Shown here piece after piece: positions 1 through 12,437 of a stretch of 64,000 nt of DNA (position 1 is the first letter of the stretch; every line of letters starts with the position of its first letter). A program made the position numbers and the translations under genes. The notes beneath the pieces are model-generated. The model ran no database searches. It had not been told where the DNA came from and saw only the letters and a program-made list of their open reading frames with translations. This DNA comes from Ganoderma boninense. Taxonomy: Eukaryota; Basidiomycota; Agaricomycetes; Polyporales; Polyporaceae. Location: NCBI GenBank assembly GCA_002900995.3, contig CM035304.1, positions 6,092,134 through 6,156,133 of the forward strand, read 5' to 3'.

Positions 1-2300
1 CCCAGGTTATTTGAATACATTCCATCGTCAACTTGAATGAATGCGCACCTCGACCGTCCTGGAAACCTGCCGGGAATTGGAGCCACTCCTCTCAAATACA
101 TCCTGCGGGATATAACCAAAGCTCTTCCAGACATCGGTTTGTCTTCCCTGGAGATTCCAGTTCGGGGGCTGTCGTTCGGCGTCTGCTAGTAGGGCATTGT
201 ACAATGCGTCGGCAGGTACGCTCAGGGCATCAGCATGATCGTGATACCTAAGCGCTGTCAGTGGCTGCAAGCGTGAAAAGACGAGGTGTCCTAGACATAC
301 TTGACGAAGAATTCAGCAAGGATGGGATCTCCATCTGTATATGGAGGTGATCTGAATACATCTATGACGCGAGATCATAGTAGGAAGTAACTCACGGCTT
401 CCTCCCTGAATCCATTGTTTGACACTAGCGCCTCTACACTCAGGAAGCCATCCTTCGTGTTGCTGAATGTTGATCATGCCACGGACAATCATAGCAAAGG
501 TTGTAGGGTCGTGTAAGGCCATCAATGGGAACAAGGTTCGATAGGTATCCCACTGCGACAGCGTCAGCAGTCTTTTACACTAATTTGTAGATTGGAAGCT
601 TACATTGCAGTAAAACGAATCGTAGTACGGCTCAGACGAATTCCACAGAGGGTTCTCGCCTGTGTCTGACATTCAACTACTGTCAGGAACGAGCTGGTGG
701 TTCGTGGAGATCGAACACTCACAATCAGCGGGAGACAGGTGCGACCGGTACAGGGAGCTGTAGAACAAGTCCACGAACTCTGGGTCCACACCCTGGGGAT
801 TGACCTGGATACGACCCAGCAGCTCGCTCCACTGCGCGCGAGACGCGACACGAGTCTCCTCAAAGTCGAAGTCTGGGATTTCCTGCTCTGCGTTCGCACA
901 CGCTTGGTCTACAGAGATCAAGGAGACGCCGACCCGCGCCAGGATCGACGTCGCGCCATTGGAATTGGGCGCGAAGGTCAGGAGCGCTCCCATCTCTGGA
1001 ACGAAGCCTATGAGTGCTCGGTGAGTCTTGGCGTTTGGCTTTGTCATCACATCACGAACACACCGAAGAACACCTGCTGGCTCGAGACCGTGTTCTTCAC
1101 GGGAAAGTTGCTGCTCCAAGCGCCATATTCCGTGGGCGCCCCCTAAAACAAGTGAAGCAGTCTGGACGTTATCAGGGACGAATCGCCTTACGATGTCGTG
1201 CCCTTCTCCTTTGAAGTCGACACAAGTGTAGGCGTAGTACCTTCCAGGGCCAAACGACCCAGCAAATTGGGCACCGCCTGTGACGCGGCCGGTCTTCTCG
1301 TCGAGATCCATATGCGAGTCTGTGCTGCTCTGTTGGCCGTCATTCGTGATATCCACGACAATGCGGGGGAATGTGGTTCCTGCAGGAAAGGTGTATCTAG
1401 AAAGGGTTAAATCCAGATCGTCGCACGCACAAGATTTGCGCCATTACCGATGAAGAGCCGTCCTCCGCGTAGAGGTGAGCTCTACGCGAACACCTGTAGA
1501 CTAAAGCCATGAGCCTGCAGTGAGTTTGCTAGTCGATTTTGCATGTCATTGAATAACAAACTAGATTAGAGGCGAAGTAGCCGGGTTCTCCCGCATCATC
1601 GGGGCTTCCTACAGCAACGTTAGGAAACTAAGCAACATGAGTCTGAGTAGATGTCTTACCATTCTGTAGGACCTTCCGCAAGACCTTTCGGCCAGAAATG
1701 GTAGTCTGACATTCTTCAAACGTATTACCTTTGCCACAGGTAACAAAGGGAAATAGCTTGAAGTTCGACAACGGAACTGACTGTTGCACAATGGGCCAAG
1801 CTTTCAATGAATTATGCTATTCGTGAGCACTTACTCCGCCCGTACCATCGTCGTGCAGCTGCGAGAATCCAGTGACGTTATATTGAGGGTCCGCATCGTA
1901 CCCGGCGTGCTAATGCCAACCACGTACATGTGTGAAAACTCCAGAAACACGTATTTTCTGAACTCACGTTTCCTGGCGAGTCGGTGTCCATGCCGACTTT
2001 CACCATCCCTTGCGGGACAGTTGCACCTGTTATTCATCCCTCGCTGCATTAGCATGCACCCTCGCTCATTTCAAAGGAACACTTGCCTGGAAAGACATGG
2101 CCACCATTAGTTGTTCCAACGAACACATTGACACGACTCGCGGCATCTGGAATGAAGGTAGAAGACGAGGCCGACGGATGCGGTGCACTCGCAATCGTAC
2201 CGCCCGAAGCCGTGACTGCGACCGACGTCGATGCCTCGACGCCCAACACGAAGGCGACTCCTGCTGCGCCTAGCACAACCCTGGCACCGAACGACAGCAT
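1..2300 (-). CDS. GH92 alpha-mannosidase, copy 1 (partial at left edge)
   Basis: This is a secreted glycoside hydrolase family 92 exo-alpha-mannosidase, which removes terminal alpha-mannose from N-glycans or mannans. The start at 2298-2300 gives a hydrophobic signal peptide (LSFGARVVLGAAGVAFVLG), and a TATA box lies about 50 bp upstream. Spliced exons then read SRVNVFVGTTNGGHVFPG, GMVKVGMDTDSPGN, HAGYDADPQYNVTGFSQLHD, VVDITNDGQQSS, YSSLYRSHLSPAD, YTGENPLWNSSEPYYDSFYC and MINIQQHEGWLPECRG. Each matches an exon of the complete GH92 gene at 12.4-15.8 kb, in the same order. Intron 1 begins GCAAGT after CCAG at 2087, so it is a GC-AG intron, whereas the paralog has GT there. The last visible exon (TATCACGATC... 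to about 42) ends QVSRTVE before a GTGCGC donor, and the catalytic GNDD exon lies outside the window. No frame lesion was seen in the visible part. Exon boundaries are inferred by hand. Confidence 0.85.
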
Positions 2301-2348
2301 GGCGGTGAACGAGAATATCGAGGGCGAAGTCCCCCCGTGTCCATGGCC

Positions 2349-2357
2349 TTTATATAA
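2349..2357 (-). promoter_or_regulatory. TATA box of GH92 copy 1
   Basis: TTATATAAA on the minus strand, about 50 bp upstream of the signal-peptide ATG at 2300. The spacing is normal for a fungal core promoter. Confidence 0.6.
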
Positions 2358-3106
2358 TCCACCTCGCCGTTGAACATTCCAAGGCTCTTCCACACTAGAG
2401 TTCAGTCAGCATCGAAGTCGATCAGACGCATTTCGGCTGCCGCAGAGCGCATGACCCCTCCACGCCTCATCTTGCTCACCGGCTCTTCTGAACCTCATCC
2501 CTATCATTCGCCGGGGTTCGCGCCGAGCGGCGACCGGAAGGCATGTGAGGTGTGGGCTGGTCCGGCTCGTGCAGCTACAATAGGCACAGCGGCGGTAACG
2601 AGGACCGAGGTGCTTCGCAGAGGAGCCGCACGAGTCGCGGGCCGTTCCAGCAGCGCTGTCCCGTGGGATGGAGCCACACGTGATGGACGATATAGAAGAT
2701 ATCAGAAGAAGCACGATTGAGCCATTGGGCAAGATGGCGCTACTCATCTCGACATTGAGGTTCTCCTCGGTTCTCGGGTAGCTTTGAATGCACCGGGAAC
2801 CGGCTTTGTCAATTTGGATGCCGTCGTGACAAGTCCTTACGGACTGAGTTACGTACGGAGAAAGGATGTGCGTTGTCCACGTGCATCCTTGTCGCCCATT
2901 TCTCTACCGCTCGACTACTGTCCTCGGACAAGGACAGCTTTGTCAGGACGCACCTTGCCACAAGCGAAACTTTCGACATTCCGTGGACAGCTCGACGAAA
3001 GACTGTTATAGAGGATAGGGCATGAGTGTGACTTCTATACAAGACTGATTCCATGAGACTAATAGGGTACAACAATTCCTTCGATACAGCTCCTTGACAA
3101 AAGACT
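2358..3106. other. Intergenic region between GH92 copy 1 and the ATPase
   Basis: It holds the upstream region of the GH92 gene and the 3' flank of the ATPase gene. Overlapping short open frames here look like composition artefacts. No additional gene is supported. Confidence 0.5.
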
Positions 3107-6046
3107 CTATTGATACATGATGTGTCTGCAGCACACCCTTCCGTCAGCCCAGCCCATTCGGAGGATAACGACAACAAGATCACATACGCGGTATCAAATT
3201 GCTCCATGAGATCTAGCACCTGCTCCAGGTGCGCGAATCCAAGCCGCTCCTGGCGCCCCTGCGCGAGGGCGCCCGCGGTCTTCACGATGTTCTTGATCTG
3301 CCGGCCGTTCACCTTCTTCTCGCCGAGCGTGCGTAGGTCGTCCGTCGAGATGCCTCCGTTCGGAAGGCCGCTCCCGTTCACGCGCTTGAGGAAGGCGACC
3401 CAGATCTGGCGCTTCGCGTCCGACGACAGGTCCGCGTACCGGAGCGAGACGTGGATGCGCGACTGGAATGCCTCGTCGAATACCCGGACCCGGTTCGTGG
3501 TGAGGAAGAGGATGCCGCGGAAGTACCTTCACACGGACATGCGACGGGTGGTTAGCAACAGACGTCGTTCCGATCGCCTAAAGGGCCGGTTCAGGGAGGA
3601 CTCACTCCAGTTGTCGAAGGAAGACCGCAACCATGGCGTTCCGCTCGAGGTGCGCGAGGGTGCGCTCCTCGAGGAACACGTCCGCCTCGTCGATGAGCAC
3701 GACGGCACCCCATATCGCGGAAACTTTGAGGATGTTGGTGAGGTTGTTGTCCAGCGCCTCGGCGTGTGTACCCAAGTCAGCGGCCCCCACGACGTACAGC
3801 GGCTCTAAAAACATATGGGAGAGACATGTCAGCACGAACGGCAACTCCAGCGCGAACGCTCCGAACTGCAGCAACCCACTTCGCACGTCTACAATGAGTG
3901 CACGGCTCCGTCAGCGTCTTATAATAGTGAGTGGATCGGACAGCCCTACATTCGCTCATCGCTTCCGCGGTCAGACTCTTCCCCGTACCCGGGTTCCCGA
4001 AGAGGTTGATGACGAGACCGTGACCTTTCCCGCTGACGAAGTCGTCGAACTTCCTCGACGCTCCCGCATTGTGCGACTCGACCAGCGTCTTGAGGACCTG
4101 CTTGTGCTTCGGCGGAATCACGAGCTGCTCGAACGCTTCGTCATTCCACTCGAAGCGCTCCACCCGCTCGACGATGAACTCGACTGTAAAGCAGGAACGC
4201 CAGCGACAATAAGCTCTCGGCGCCCGGCGAAATGCCACACGAAAATATCTCGAGAAAAAAATGGAAATATGGACACTCACACCACTGCTTGTCTGAGAAA
4301 CTGAACCCATACACGATTGGCGACGTCAGCAAAAGCTCTTCCTCGGTCAACTCGCGGCTGGGGGTGGCATCAACGACGATGGCCGCGTTCGCGCGCTGCG
4401 CATGTCTGTCGATATCCTGGCCGGCGAGGTTCTTCGTCACGCGCGGAAGCATCGGGTAGTTGGGCACAGTGTCCGCGAAGGTCTCTACAAGGCGTCACAC
4501 ACACACGCGCCGGTTAGCTGGCTGTGGACATGCGGACAAAGATATCAGCACAGGCCACTGACTCCGGTCTATCATAATCCTGCCGTTCACCTGGCATCAC
4601 GCTTGATTGTCAGCATCGATCTAGGAGCAATCAAGATGGATAGATATCGACGCACCGAAGCCTTGATATGGCTGACCTCCTTGAACCTGAACGCGAGCCC
4701 GCGATACGCGACGTGGTGCATCCCGCCCGCGAGCGATGCCCACTTCTTCCCGCGCTCGATAAGGCGGGCTTTCAGGCCAGCCATGCCTCCGGGCCCGGGG
4801 TAGTATTGTATTGGGTAGGCGATCAGCGACGAGATCTTCTTCGTGCCCTTGAAGCGTGGGACGTCTATCACCCTGCCCAGACCTGCGTATCCGAAGCTGG
4901 TCTTCTGGTCGGCAGATGCGTTTGCCCCGGTGCCGAGATCGCCCAAGTTATCAGCGGGGGCGCCGATGTCGACCTCGACGTACTCGACGACGAGGCGCCA
5001 GAAGTACTGCATCTGCTGTTCCTGCGATTGCTTCGATGTCAGGAGACCGGTGGGATCGTACGCAGCCGATACGGCCGCTTGATTATCAGCCTTCTGACAC
5101 AGCTCGGAGTGCACGAGACGCAGGCAACGCGGCTCTGAGGTGATCGGGCAGAGCGTGTACAGAGTCGTCTTCCCCGGGACAAAGAGGGACCAGAGGAGGT
5201 TGAAGGTGATTTCGTCATGCTTGAGGAGCGAGGTGAGGTTATCAAGCGTGCTGCCGTACGTATCCCTGAGGTATCCGAGCAGGTGCGACAGGTGCTTATG
5301 CTTAGTGCGGAGAGGGGAATCTTCCGGCTCGTTGGCGACCTTGCTCGACAGATCGTCGGCGAAAGCTTGCAGCTCCGGGAACCAGGCGAGGAGCGTGTTC
5401 GGATCAATCTGGAATGCGAGATAGGCTTTTAGCGTTCGAGCCGTGCAGGTGTCTCGCGGGACGCACTCGGAGCGGCTTAGCTGTCCAGGAGATGCCCTGC
5501 ACGTGGCCGATGACTTCTTGCCCGACCGTGATCAGCTCGGGGCTGTTGACCTGGAGCACCGTCGTCACGTTGAACGTGTTCATCTTCCCGTCCTGGCTGT
5601 GGTTGAACTTGCGGATCACCGCGAACGCGTACACGTTGTACTTGGCCGCGTCGTTCTTTGTCCCCGCGCTGTCCTCCGTCTGCGGCGGCGCGGGGCGGAT
5701 CGTCCACTGGTTCTTGAACACGTCGTGGATCTCGTGCAGGAAGCGGATCTCGAGCAGGCTCCCGGGCGGGCCCTCGGGCACCGGCTCCTCGACGTCCTCG
5801 GCGGGCTCCTTGCTCGGGTCGAACTCGACCATCTCGCCCGCCTGCGCCGGCATCGCAAAGCCAGGTGTGGCCTCGTCGTGGCCGACGCCGCCAACTGGCA
5901 TACCGAGGAGGTTAACGAAGCGCGGCGGGAGGGGCATTGGCTGCCCTGCTGGGACGGCTACGCGGGGCATGGGAGGAGGAAGAGTAGGCTGGAGAGTGCC
6001 ACGACTTACCATGCATAAGGCGAGTGCTCCGGTGTCTCCCTCTCAT
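3107..6046 (-). CDS. AAA+ ATPase with N-terminal DUF7025-type domain
   Basis: Ten exons assemble to 766 aa with consistent phases: 6046-6010, 5945-5467, 5408-4656, 4590-4563, 4484-4281, 4183-3950, 3898-3890, 3804-3606, 3526-3188 and 3125-3107. The N-terminal half has the fungal DUF7025 pattern: EVIGHVQGISWTAKPLR, IDPNTLLAWFPELQAF, LVHSELCQKADNQAAV, VNGRIMIDRKTFADTVPNYP. The C-terminal half is an AAA module with Walker A (LFGNPGTGKSLTAEA), Walker B (AVVLIDEADVFLEER), a sensor-1-like stretch (GILFLTTNRVRVFDEAFQSR) and a lid helix region ending EQVLDLMEQFDTA. The open frame starting at 6012 is misleading, because its ATG runs straight into GTAAGT, a splice donor. The start was therefore moved to 6046 (next in-frame ATG 6016). 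The family is common in fungi, but its cellular substrate is unknown. It is probably an intracellular remodelling ATPase. Exon 7 is only 9 nt. Confidence 0.87.
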
Positions 6047-8160
6047 CTCGGCTCTCCTGTCTTCTGGTCCACGTACACGTACGCTCGACGGGTATAGGGA
6101 AGTGGCGTCTCTCAGATGGGTGGCGGCGGGCTTGCGGGCGTTCGGATGCGAAGTATATGTCCCTGGAGCGCCGACCGGGGGCTTCTTATACGGCACCCTG
6201 GATGGTGATAGATGAGCCTCGTGTAATGAATGCAGCGAGGCGGGATCCCACGTACAAAGGCGTTTCTGCTGCGAAGACGACCGCAGTTGGCTACGGGATC
6301 TAAGGAGCACACAGAATGCAGTGTGCCCTCCGATGGGCTTGACGTATCGGCGGCACCGAGTGGGTCACGGAGAGTCACTGGCGGAAATTGGACTTCTGAG
6401 CTGCAGCACAACGAGGCCGTTCCGGACATGAGGCGCCAGCGATTCAAGCGATAAGTCAGCCCCAACGCTCGTGCCGCACAGACGATGCAAGATATAACGT
6501 ACGGGCGTACAGTCGACTTCTATATGGTCTCACGGGAAAGATTCCTCGAACAGGTCGTTCGTCGGAAGGTGCAGCTTCCACGGGGCAGGTCCAGGGTTCT
6601 CAGAAGTCAGCGATGCTGAGCAGCACCACGCGTAGGAAATGTTGGGGGAGGCTTGCGAGCAAGGAGATCCAGTGAGCGCAGAGGCAACGACGAGAACCAG
6701 CCGTACGTCGTCGGGCTAAGGGATGACCGGCGCCCTTCCCACGGATTGCTCTACAAGGAGCATTCTCACGCACGTCGGGATTTCCTAAATGAGAATTCCC
6801 GACAAGTGGAGAAGACTTCAAGCGGAGAGTCGGAAGACCCTGAGCGATGACTCAAGTACTCAACGGTTGGAATCTCGTTGCTCGACGGTCTTGATTCACG
6901 TTGAGTGACTCTGAGTCAAACTGGACCCAGGGTGCCACAGGTTTGAATCCTTCAGCCCTCCTAAAGTACGTGTTATTTACTGGCGTTCTCGCCGTTTGAG
7001 GGTCAACTGACAGCAGGTCAATCGGACTTTCAGACTTACACCATTTACCTCGAAATCCAGCGGCAGCAACTGAGAAACATATAGTCAATTTTATAGAGTG
7101 CCTTCTACAGCCTAACAATTACTACGCCGTCGCACAAGATCAGCCATGTCGACACGTCGCCCTCACGGAAATGTCGCTCGGTCCCTTTAGGGTCTCCCGC
7201 TTACAGGAGTCCGGCGTTGTTCAATGCAGTATGTTTGGATTGTCTATGGCTATTTCATATTCACAAGCTACTTCAAGCTCGTCTGTTTCCAAGCCCGACA
7301 GCCTATCCAGCATTTACGACTTAACCCTATCAACCTTCACCGCAACCGCTCGATGTCAGATGACCTCGTTCGACGCTGCGGATTGTGTCCGCCGTCATTC
7401 CTTGACTCCTCCCAGCATGTATTCTAGTTCTTTGCGTCTTCCATGTCACCTGGCTCAATACCTAACGACTCTCAGGATCTGTCTAGTGTCCTGGCTCAAC
7501 TATACTGCGAATTTCAGCACCTTTCAACACCCTCCTCCATCCACAGCTGACGTCTTCCCTCCCAATCAGCCGCATAAACCCAGTCACGAGGCCATAGCCA
7601 AGCAATCGTCGCCCCCCTGGCGTGTACAACCCGGACCTCGCCTCAGAAATCCTTCCCCCATCAGAGCCGACTTCCCTCGACTTCCCCACAACGACTGTGC
7701 CACCGCACTCGTGCCCCGCTCCCAGATCTCCAGATACCGCTAGCACTTCCCCACAACACCCAGCATCCCTATCCACGTCGCCCTCCTCGCCTTTCCCTGG
7801 GAACGCGCACGTCCAACGGCCCCTCGAGGATCTCCCACAGTTCACATGCGCGCCCCCATAGTCGCACACTCGCACCGAACCCCCGGCACGCGTGCCCTAG
7901 TCAAGCCCGCTTTCAAGTTTATGCAGGGGCACACACCTCCTCCATCCGCAAACCGCGACGCTAATATTGGCTGGAGCAGGAGCCCGACCGCGATACCCCG
8001 TCCGCCCTGGACGCCGCTTGCGCTATATTCGTGATTACCGTGGGCGTGCTACCGGGCCCGTCCCAGCTCCAGGATCCGACACGGTGTCCAGGGGTGGGCC
8101 CGCTTGCGTCTGCGTTTGGCAGCACTTATCACCACGGGTGGTGGCGGATGGCGCGGGCCC
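6047..8160. other. Intergenic region between ATPase and MFS genes
   Basis: A TATAAG on the minus strand near 6185 could serve the ATPase. Between about 7170 and 7860 several overlapping frames occur on both strands, including a Ser/Pro-rich plus-strand stretch, but no known domain, signal peptide or consistent exon chain was found. I see no supportable gene here. Confidence 0.45.
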
Positions 8161-8182
8161 GCGTCCAGGGACGCGGTGGGGG

Positions 8183-8189
8183 TATAAAA
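8183..8189 (+). promoter_or_regulatory. TATA box of the MFS transporter gene
   Basis: TATAAAA, about 255 bp upstream of the ATG at 8444. This implies a 5' UTR of roughly 220 nt. A perfect 6+6 bp inverted repeat (GCGTCC-AG-GGACGC, 8161-8174) sits 8 bp upstream. Confidence 0.6.
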
Positions 8190-8443
8190 CCCCACGGGGC
8201 TCGAGCAGGTACCCGCGCTCGCCCGTGGTCTGCGTGTGTGCACTGTATCTCTGGTGCGCTCGCTGCTGCGTTGCTAGTTTGCGCTACCTGCCTCGAGGCT
8301 CGCACATCGGCACCTGACACCCCAGCGCCTTCGCCATCTGCATTCCCGGATCCAAGGAGGTGCTAGGACCTAGGACCTACGACGCCCTTGGCGATAACAG
8401 AACGCATACACATACTACGACATAACGCATAACGCATAACGCC

Positions 8444-11065
8444 ATGTCCGAGAAGGCGAGCATCGAGCAGGTCCCGTCCGTGTCCGCGGCCGAGGAAAAG
8501 GAGACGTCCGAGTCTCTCAAGTCCGGGCAGAAGGGCTTCGCGTACGGGGGCGACGACGCGCTCCCGCCGCCGCCGACGCTCAGCGCGGAGGAGGAGCGGC
8601 GGCTGTGGCGCAAAGTCGACATGCGCCTCATGCCCATCCTGACGCTCATGTACTTGTGCTCGTTCTTGGACCGCGGGAACATCGGTGAGTGCTTTGGATG
8701 CCGGGATAGAAGTGGAACGGGGGAGTTAGGAGGAGAGGAGACTCAGAACGCGGGGTCGGTGTAGGAAGAAGGTCGCCGATGCTGATGGTCGGGGGACGTG
8801 CGGCACAGGAAATGCGAAGCTGCAGGGGCTGACGACACAGCTGGACCTGACGGGGAACAAGTATAACATCGCCTTGGTGAGTGATTGCTTGACGTGCTTA
8901 GAGAGGCAGATACTGACCGATCCTGAATGTAATATGTCCCCAGACGATGTACTTCGTGGTACGTCTCCCGAGCCCATGTATGCGCTCGCAACTGTAACCT
9001 CACAGACCCACGCTTGCGCAGCCATACTGTCTCTTCGAATGCCCAGCGAACCTCGTCCTCAAGAAATTCCGCCCGTCGAGGTGGCTGCCCGGCATCACGC
9101 TCGTGTGGGGCACGATCATGTACGCACCGTTTCTTTTTCTCTCGGCACGGTTTCAACTCTGAACAGTCTTTCATCTACAGGACGCTCATGGGCCTCGTGA
9201 GAAGGTGAAGTACCCCATCTCGCACTCTAATTTAGCCTGACTGAACCGCCACCCTTCCCCCTCCCCCGCATCAGCTACCCGCAACTCGTCGGCACACGCG
9301 TGTGCCTCGGCGTCGCCGAGGCCGGCCTCTTCCCCGGGGTCGTCTACTAGTTCGTCCCCAACTCCCTCTCCCTCTCCACATATCTTCTAACTCACCTACT
9401 CGCGTGCGTCGGCAGCCTGTCGCTGTGGTACCCGCGGCACATGCTGCAGTACCGCGTGGGGATCTTCTTCGGGGGCGCGACGCTCGCGGGCGCGTTCTCG
9501 GGGCTGCTCGCGTTCGGGATCTCGTTCATGTCCGGCACTGCGGGCATGCTCGGCTGGTCGTGGATCTTCATCATCGAGGGCCTCGCGACCGTCGTCGTCG
9601 GCTTCGTCTCGTTCTTTAGTGCGTACACGTACCTCTCATCTACACGGGCGGGAACGACGGTGCTCACTGCAGTCGGATCTTGGGACGGGCACGGGCAGTC
9701 CTCGTCGACTTCCCGCACACGGCGGAGTTCCTGACGCCCGAGGAGCGCGCGTGGATCGTCCACCGCAAGAGTAGGTCTTCCTGCGTCCCTCCTGTACGCG
9801 CGTTGTTTGTTTGTTGACGTAACGCGTCATGGTGGTGGTGGTGGTGGTGCCTAGAGTACGACAACTCGTCCGTCGGGGAGGAGGAGCACTTCGAGCTGCG
9901 GCACCTCTGGGAGACCCTGCTCGACTGGCAGGTCTGGCTGCACATCCTCGTGTACATGTCCATCATCGCCCCGCGTAAGTCCCTCCCACCCTCACCCCTT
10001 CTCTCTGTCTTGCGTGCAATGACGCCGGCTCGTGCTAACGCCCACTCGGCCCTGCACTCCATGACGAACAGTTTACGGTATCTCGCTGTTCCTGCCGTAA
10101 GTGCTCTGTTACACGTTATGCGAGGGATTCCACGCTCACGCACGGATCGCCGACCAGCTCGATCATTAACGGGTACGTCGAACGTTCTCACCCGAGAGGA
10201 ATAGAAGGAGGACCTTGACGCATGCTCACGGCACGCCAACAGCTTCGGCTTCAACACCGCGATCTCGCAGCTCCTGACCGTCCCTCCTTACGTCTTCGCC
10301 AGTGCGTCCTGCCTCCTTCTCATGCCTTCCATGTATGCCCTTCCCCCACGCTTCTCATATTCATTCATGCGTCCTTGAAAACAGCGGCGACGCTCCTGTG
10401 GTGGGCGGTCTGGTCGGACCGTCTGAAGAAGCGGTACCCGTTCGTGCTCGCGGGGCTCGTGTACTGCCTGGTCGGCTTCGTGATCAACATCGCGGACGTG
10501 AGCATCGGCGCCAAGTACTTCGGCACGTTCCTCATCGTCGCGGGCGCGTACGCCGGCTTCCCCGGGGTCGTTGCATGGTGCGTCCCCGCCGTTTCTGTCT
10601 GGGAGAGGGCTGACGAGGGCGCGCATGTGCAGGCTGGGGAACAACCTCGCGGGGCACTACAAGCGCGGGGTCGGGATGGCGCTGCAGATCGGCATCGGGA
10701 ATTTCGGCGGCGCGATCGCGAGCAACATTTACCGCTCCCAGGATGCGCCGCGGTACATCGTCGGGCGTGCGTATCATAATATGCGGCTCTCACCCCTCCT
10801 TCTTCCTTTCTCCCCCTGGTCTTCCCCATCCTTGCCTCTCGCCACGTCGTTGGACACTGACTATATGCGCACGGCAGACGGCGTGGAGCTAATGTTCGTC
10901 GGGATCGGGTTCATCGTGCTGCCCATCGTCGTGCTCTTGTACAAGCGCATCAACGCGCAGCGCGACGCGATCGTGAAGGAGGCGAACGAGAACGGGACCA
11001 AGTTCACGCCGGAGGAGCTGCGGAGGCTGGGCGACCGCGCGCCCGACTTCAGATACACGCTCTGA
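8444..11065 (+). CDS. MFS transporter, anion:cation symporter (Dal5/allantoate permease-like) family
   Basis: Fifteen exons give 509 aa: 8444-8684, 8809-8876, 8944-8958, 9022-9119, 9181-9204, 9275-9349, 9416-9618, 9699-9770, 9855-9974, 10072-10096, 10158-10172, 10243-10301, 10385-10577, 10633-10766 and 10878-11065. All phases join. The soluble N-terminus leads into the first helix, LMPILTLMYLCSFLDRGNIG, which carries the family's DR(G/A)NIGNA signature (GNIGNAKLQGLT). Later blocks are RVCLGVAEAGLFPGVVYYLS, IIEGLATVVVGFVSFF, DFPHTAEFLTPEERAW and NNLAGHYKRGVGMALQIGIG, all typical of fungal ACS permeases that carry small organic anions such as allantoate, nicotinate or vitamins. About 12 transmembrane segments are expected, and the length is normal. 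Two exons are only 15 nt long. The substrate cannot be assigned from sequence. Confidence 0.92.
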
Positions 11066-12380
11066 GAGGCGGCCGCTGCGGGTTTACGTTTATGGTTTGG
11101 GAATGATTTTTTTCTTCTGTTTTGCTGTACGAGTGACTTTGTAACTATAGGTCTGATTTGCCTTTCAACGTTTCGCTCCTGAGCTTGCCAGTGCCACGCT
11201 CTCTCTCGCTGCGTGACGTCTTCACGTGCGTGTGACTGTACGTGGACTCACATGATCGTGTCCATCCTGAGGACCGTGAGAAAGGCAATATCTGAGCTCC
11301 TCCTCGTCATCGTCCAACTCCGTGAAGTCAACGCTTCTTCGTCCTCGACCACCACCACGCAGCTCTTGGGACCATCCTCCTCTGCATTGATGTCGTTTCT
11401 GTTTCTCTGAAGACTTTGCTAGAATGTCTGCGCCTCTCGAACCAGTCATCGCTGGCATCGACGGATGTCAGAGTGCGGGACTACATGTATGTATACGCAT
11501 CTTGCTTTCTGCTTCACGCAAGGTGTTCTTCCGTTGTTTATTGTTCGATTATGCCGTTCTTTGAGAGTCTGAATCCTTTTTTTCGCCCATCTAGCGAGTT
11601 TTGGCCGTTTGACTGAATAGCGGAGCTGATCCAGCAGAACCAACCGCACTGTCTCCGGGAATCCATAGAACATGCGACAATCGCACCACTCGCCATAATA
11701 TTTGAGCCAACCCAGACCCCCAGAATTATGGCATACAAGGACCATGCATACAAGGCCGTTCAAAGCTGGGTCAAGGCTGAGCCTATCCTGGGAATGTCTC
11801 CGTCGGCGCGGCCGGGGCGCAAAGTCCGCGTCGGTCCTTCGTCTCCCGACCCCCTGCCTTGATCCTCTCGCCGCCCTCCTTTCATTGCGGCATCGAGCAA
11901 CGTAACAACATGCGATAATTTACGATGTCCCTGTCCCTCGTCGAAGCTGCCTTGCAGTCACGAGCAGCAGACCTTCAAGTCAGGCGGCGTCCCGGATGCG
12001 CTCGGCGCCGTCGTTGCGCATGGCTCCACCCTGCTTCTTTTCTTCTGATCCCCGTGGGACGGCCGTCGGCCCTTGCACACACTCCTTCAGAGGTAGCGTA
12101 CGCTCTCATCTCGTGCTCCTCGGGCGTCCGCTCACGTTCTCTGCCTCAGCTCACCTGGACATCTAACGACACGGCGCTCGACCGGTCCCCAATGGCTGCA
12201 CGATTAGCTGCCGAAGAAGAATTGCTGTCGTGCGCAGAAGCGCACCGAGGATCGTTCACGAGCGTGCTGCTGGGCGAGTTCCCGAGTTCCCTGTCGTTCA
12301 TGCACATGTTCACGTCTGTGTCCGACGGTCGAGAACCGCGAACGGAGAAGTGGGGTCATCTGTTGCCTTAGCCGACAACA
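11066..12380. other. Intergenic region between MFS and GH92 copy 2
   Basis: It contains the T-rich 3' flank of the transporter (for example around 11105-11125) and the upstream region of GH92 copy 2. Short open frames show no domain or exon chain. Nothing further is supported. Confidence 0.5.
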
Positions 12381-12387
12381 TATATAA
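12381..12387 (+). promoter_or_regulatory. TATA box of GH92 copy 2
   Basis: TATATAA, 51 bp upstream of the ATG at 12438. This spacing is nearly the same as in the left-edge GH92 paralog. Confidence 0.6.
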
Positions 12388-12437
12388 TGGCGTGTCCGAG
12401 GCGTTAGACCGTCCCCCAAGCGTTGGTCTGTCGTGTC

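Noticed and set aside
5404..6012. ATG at 6012 as start of the ATPase
   Set aside because: ATGGTAAGTCG places the ATG directly on a splice donor. Joining to the CAG acceptor at 5946 keeps frame and gives an upstream start at 6046.
6880..6970. tRNA-like TTCGAATCC-type segment
   Set aside because: Only a weak T-loop resemblance. No acceptor or anticodon stems could be paired.
7171..7861. Ser/Pro-rich frames upstream of the MFS gene
   Set aside because: Fragments such as SQDLSSVLAQLYCEFQHLS look somewhat protein-like, but no start, splice chain or domain could be established.
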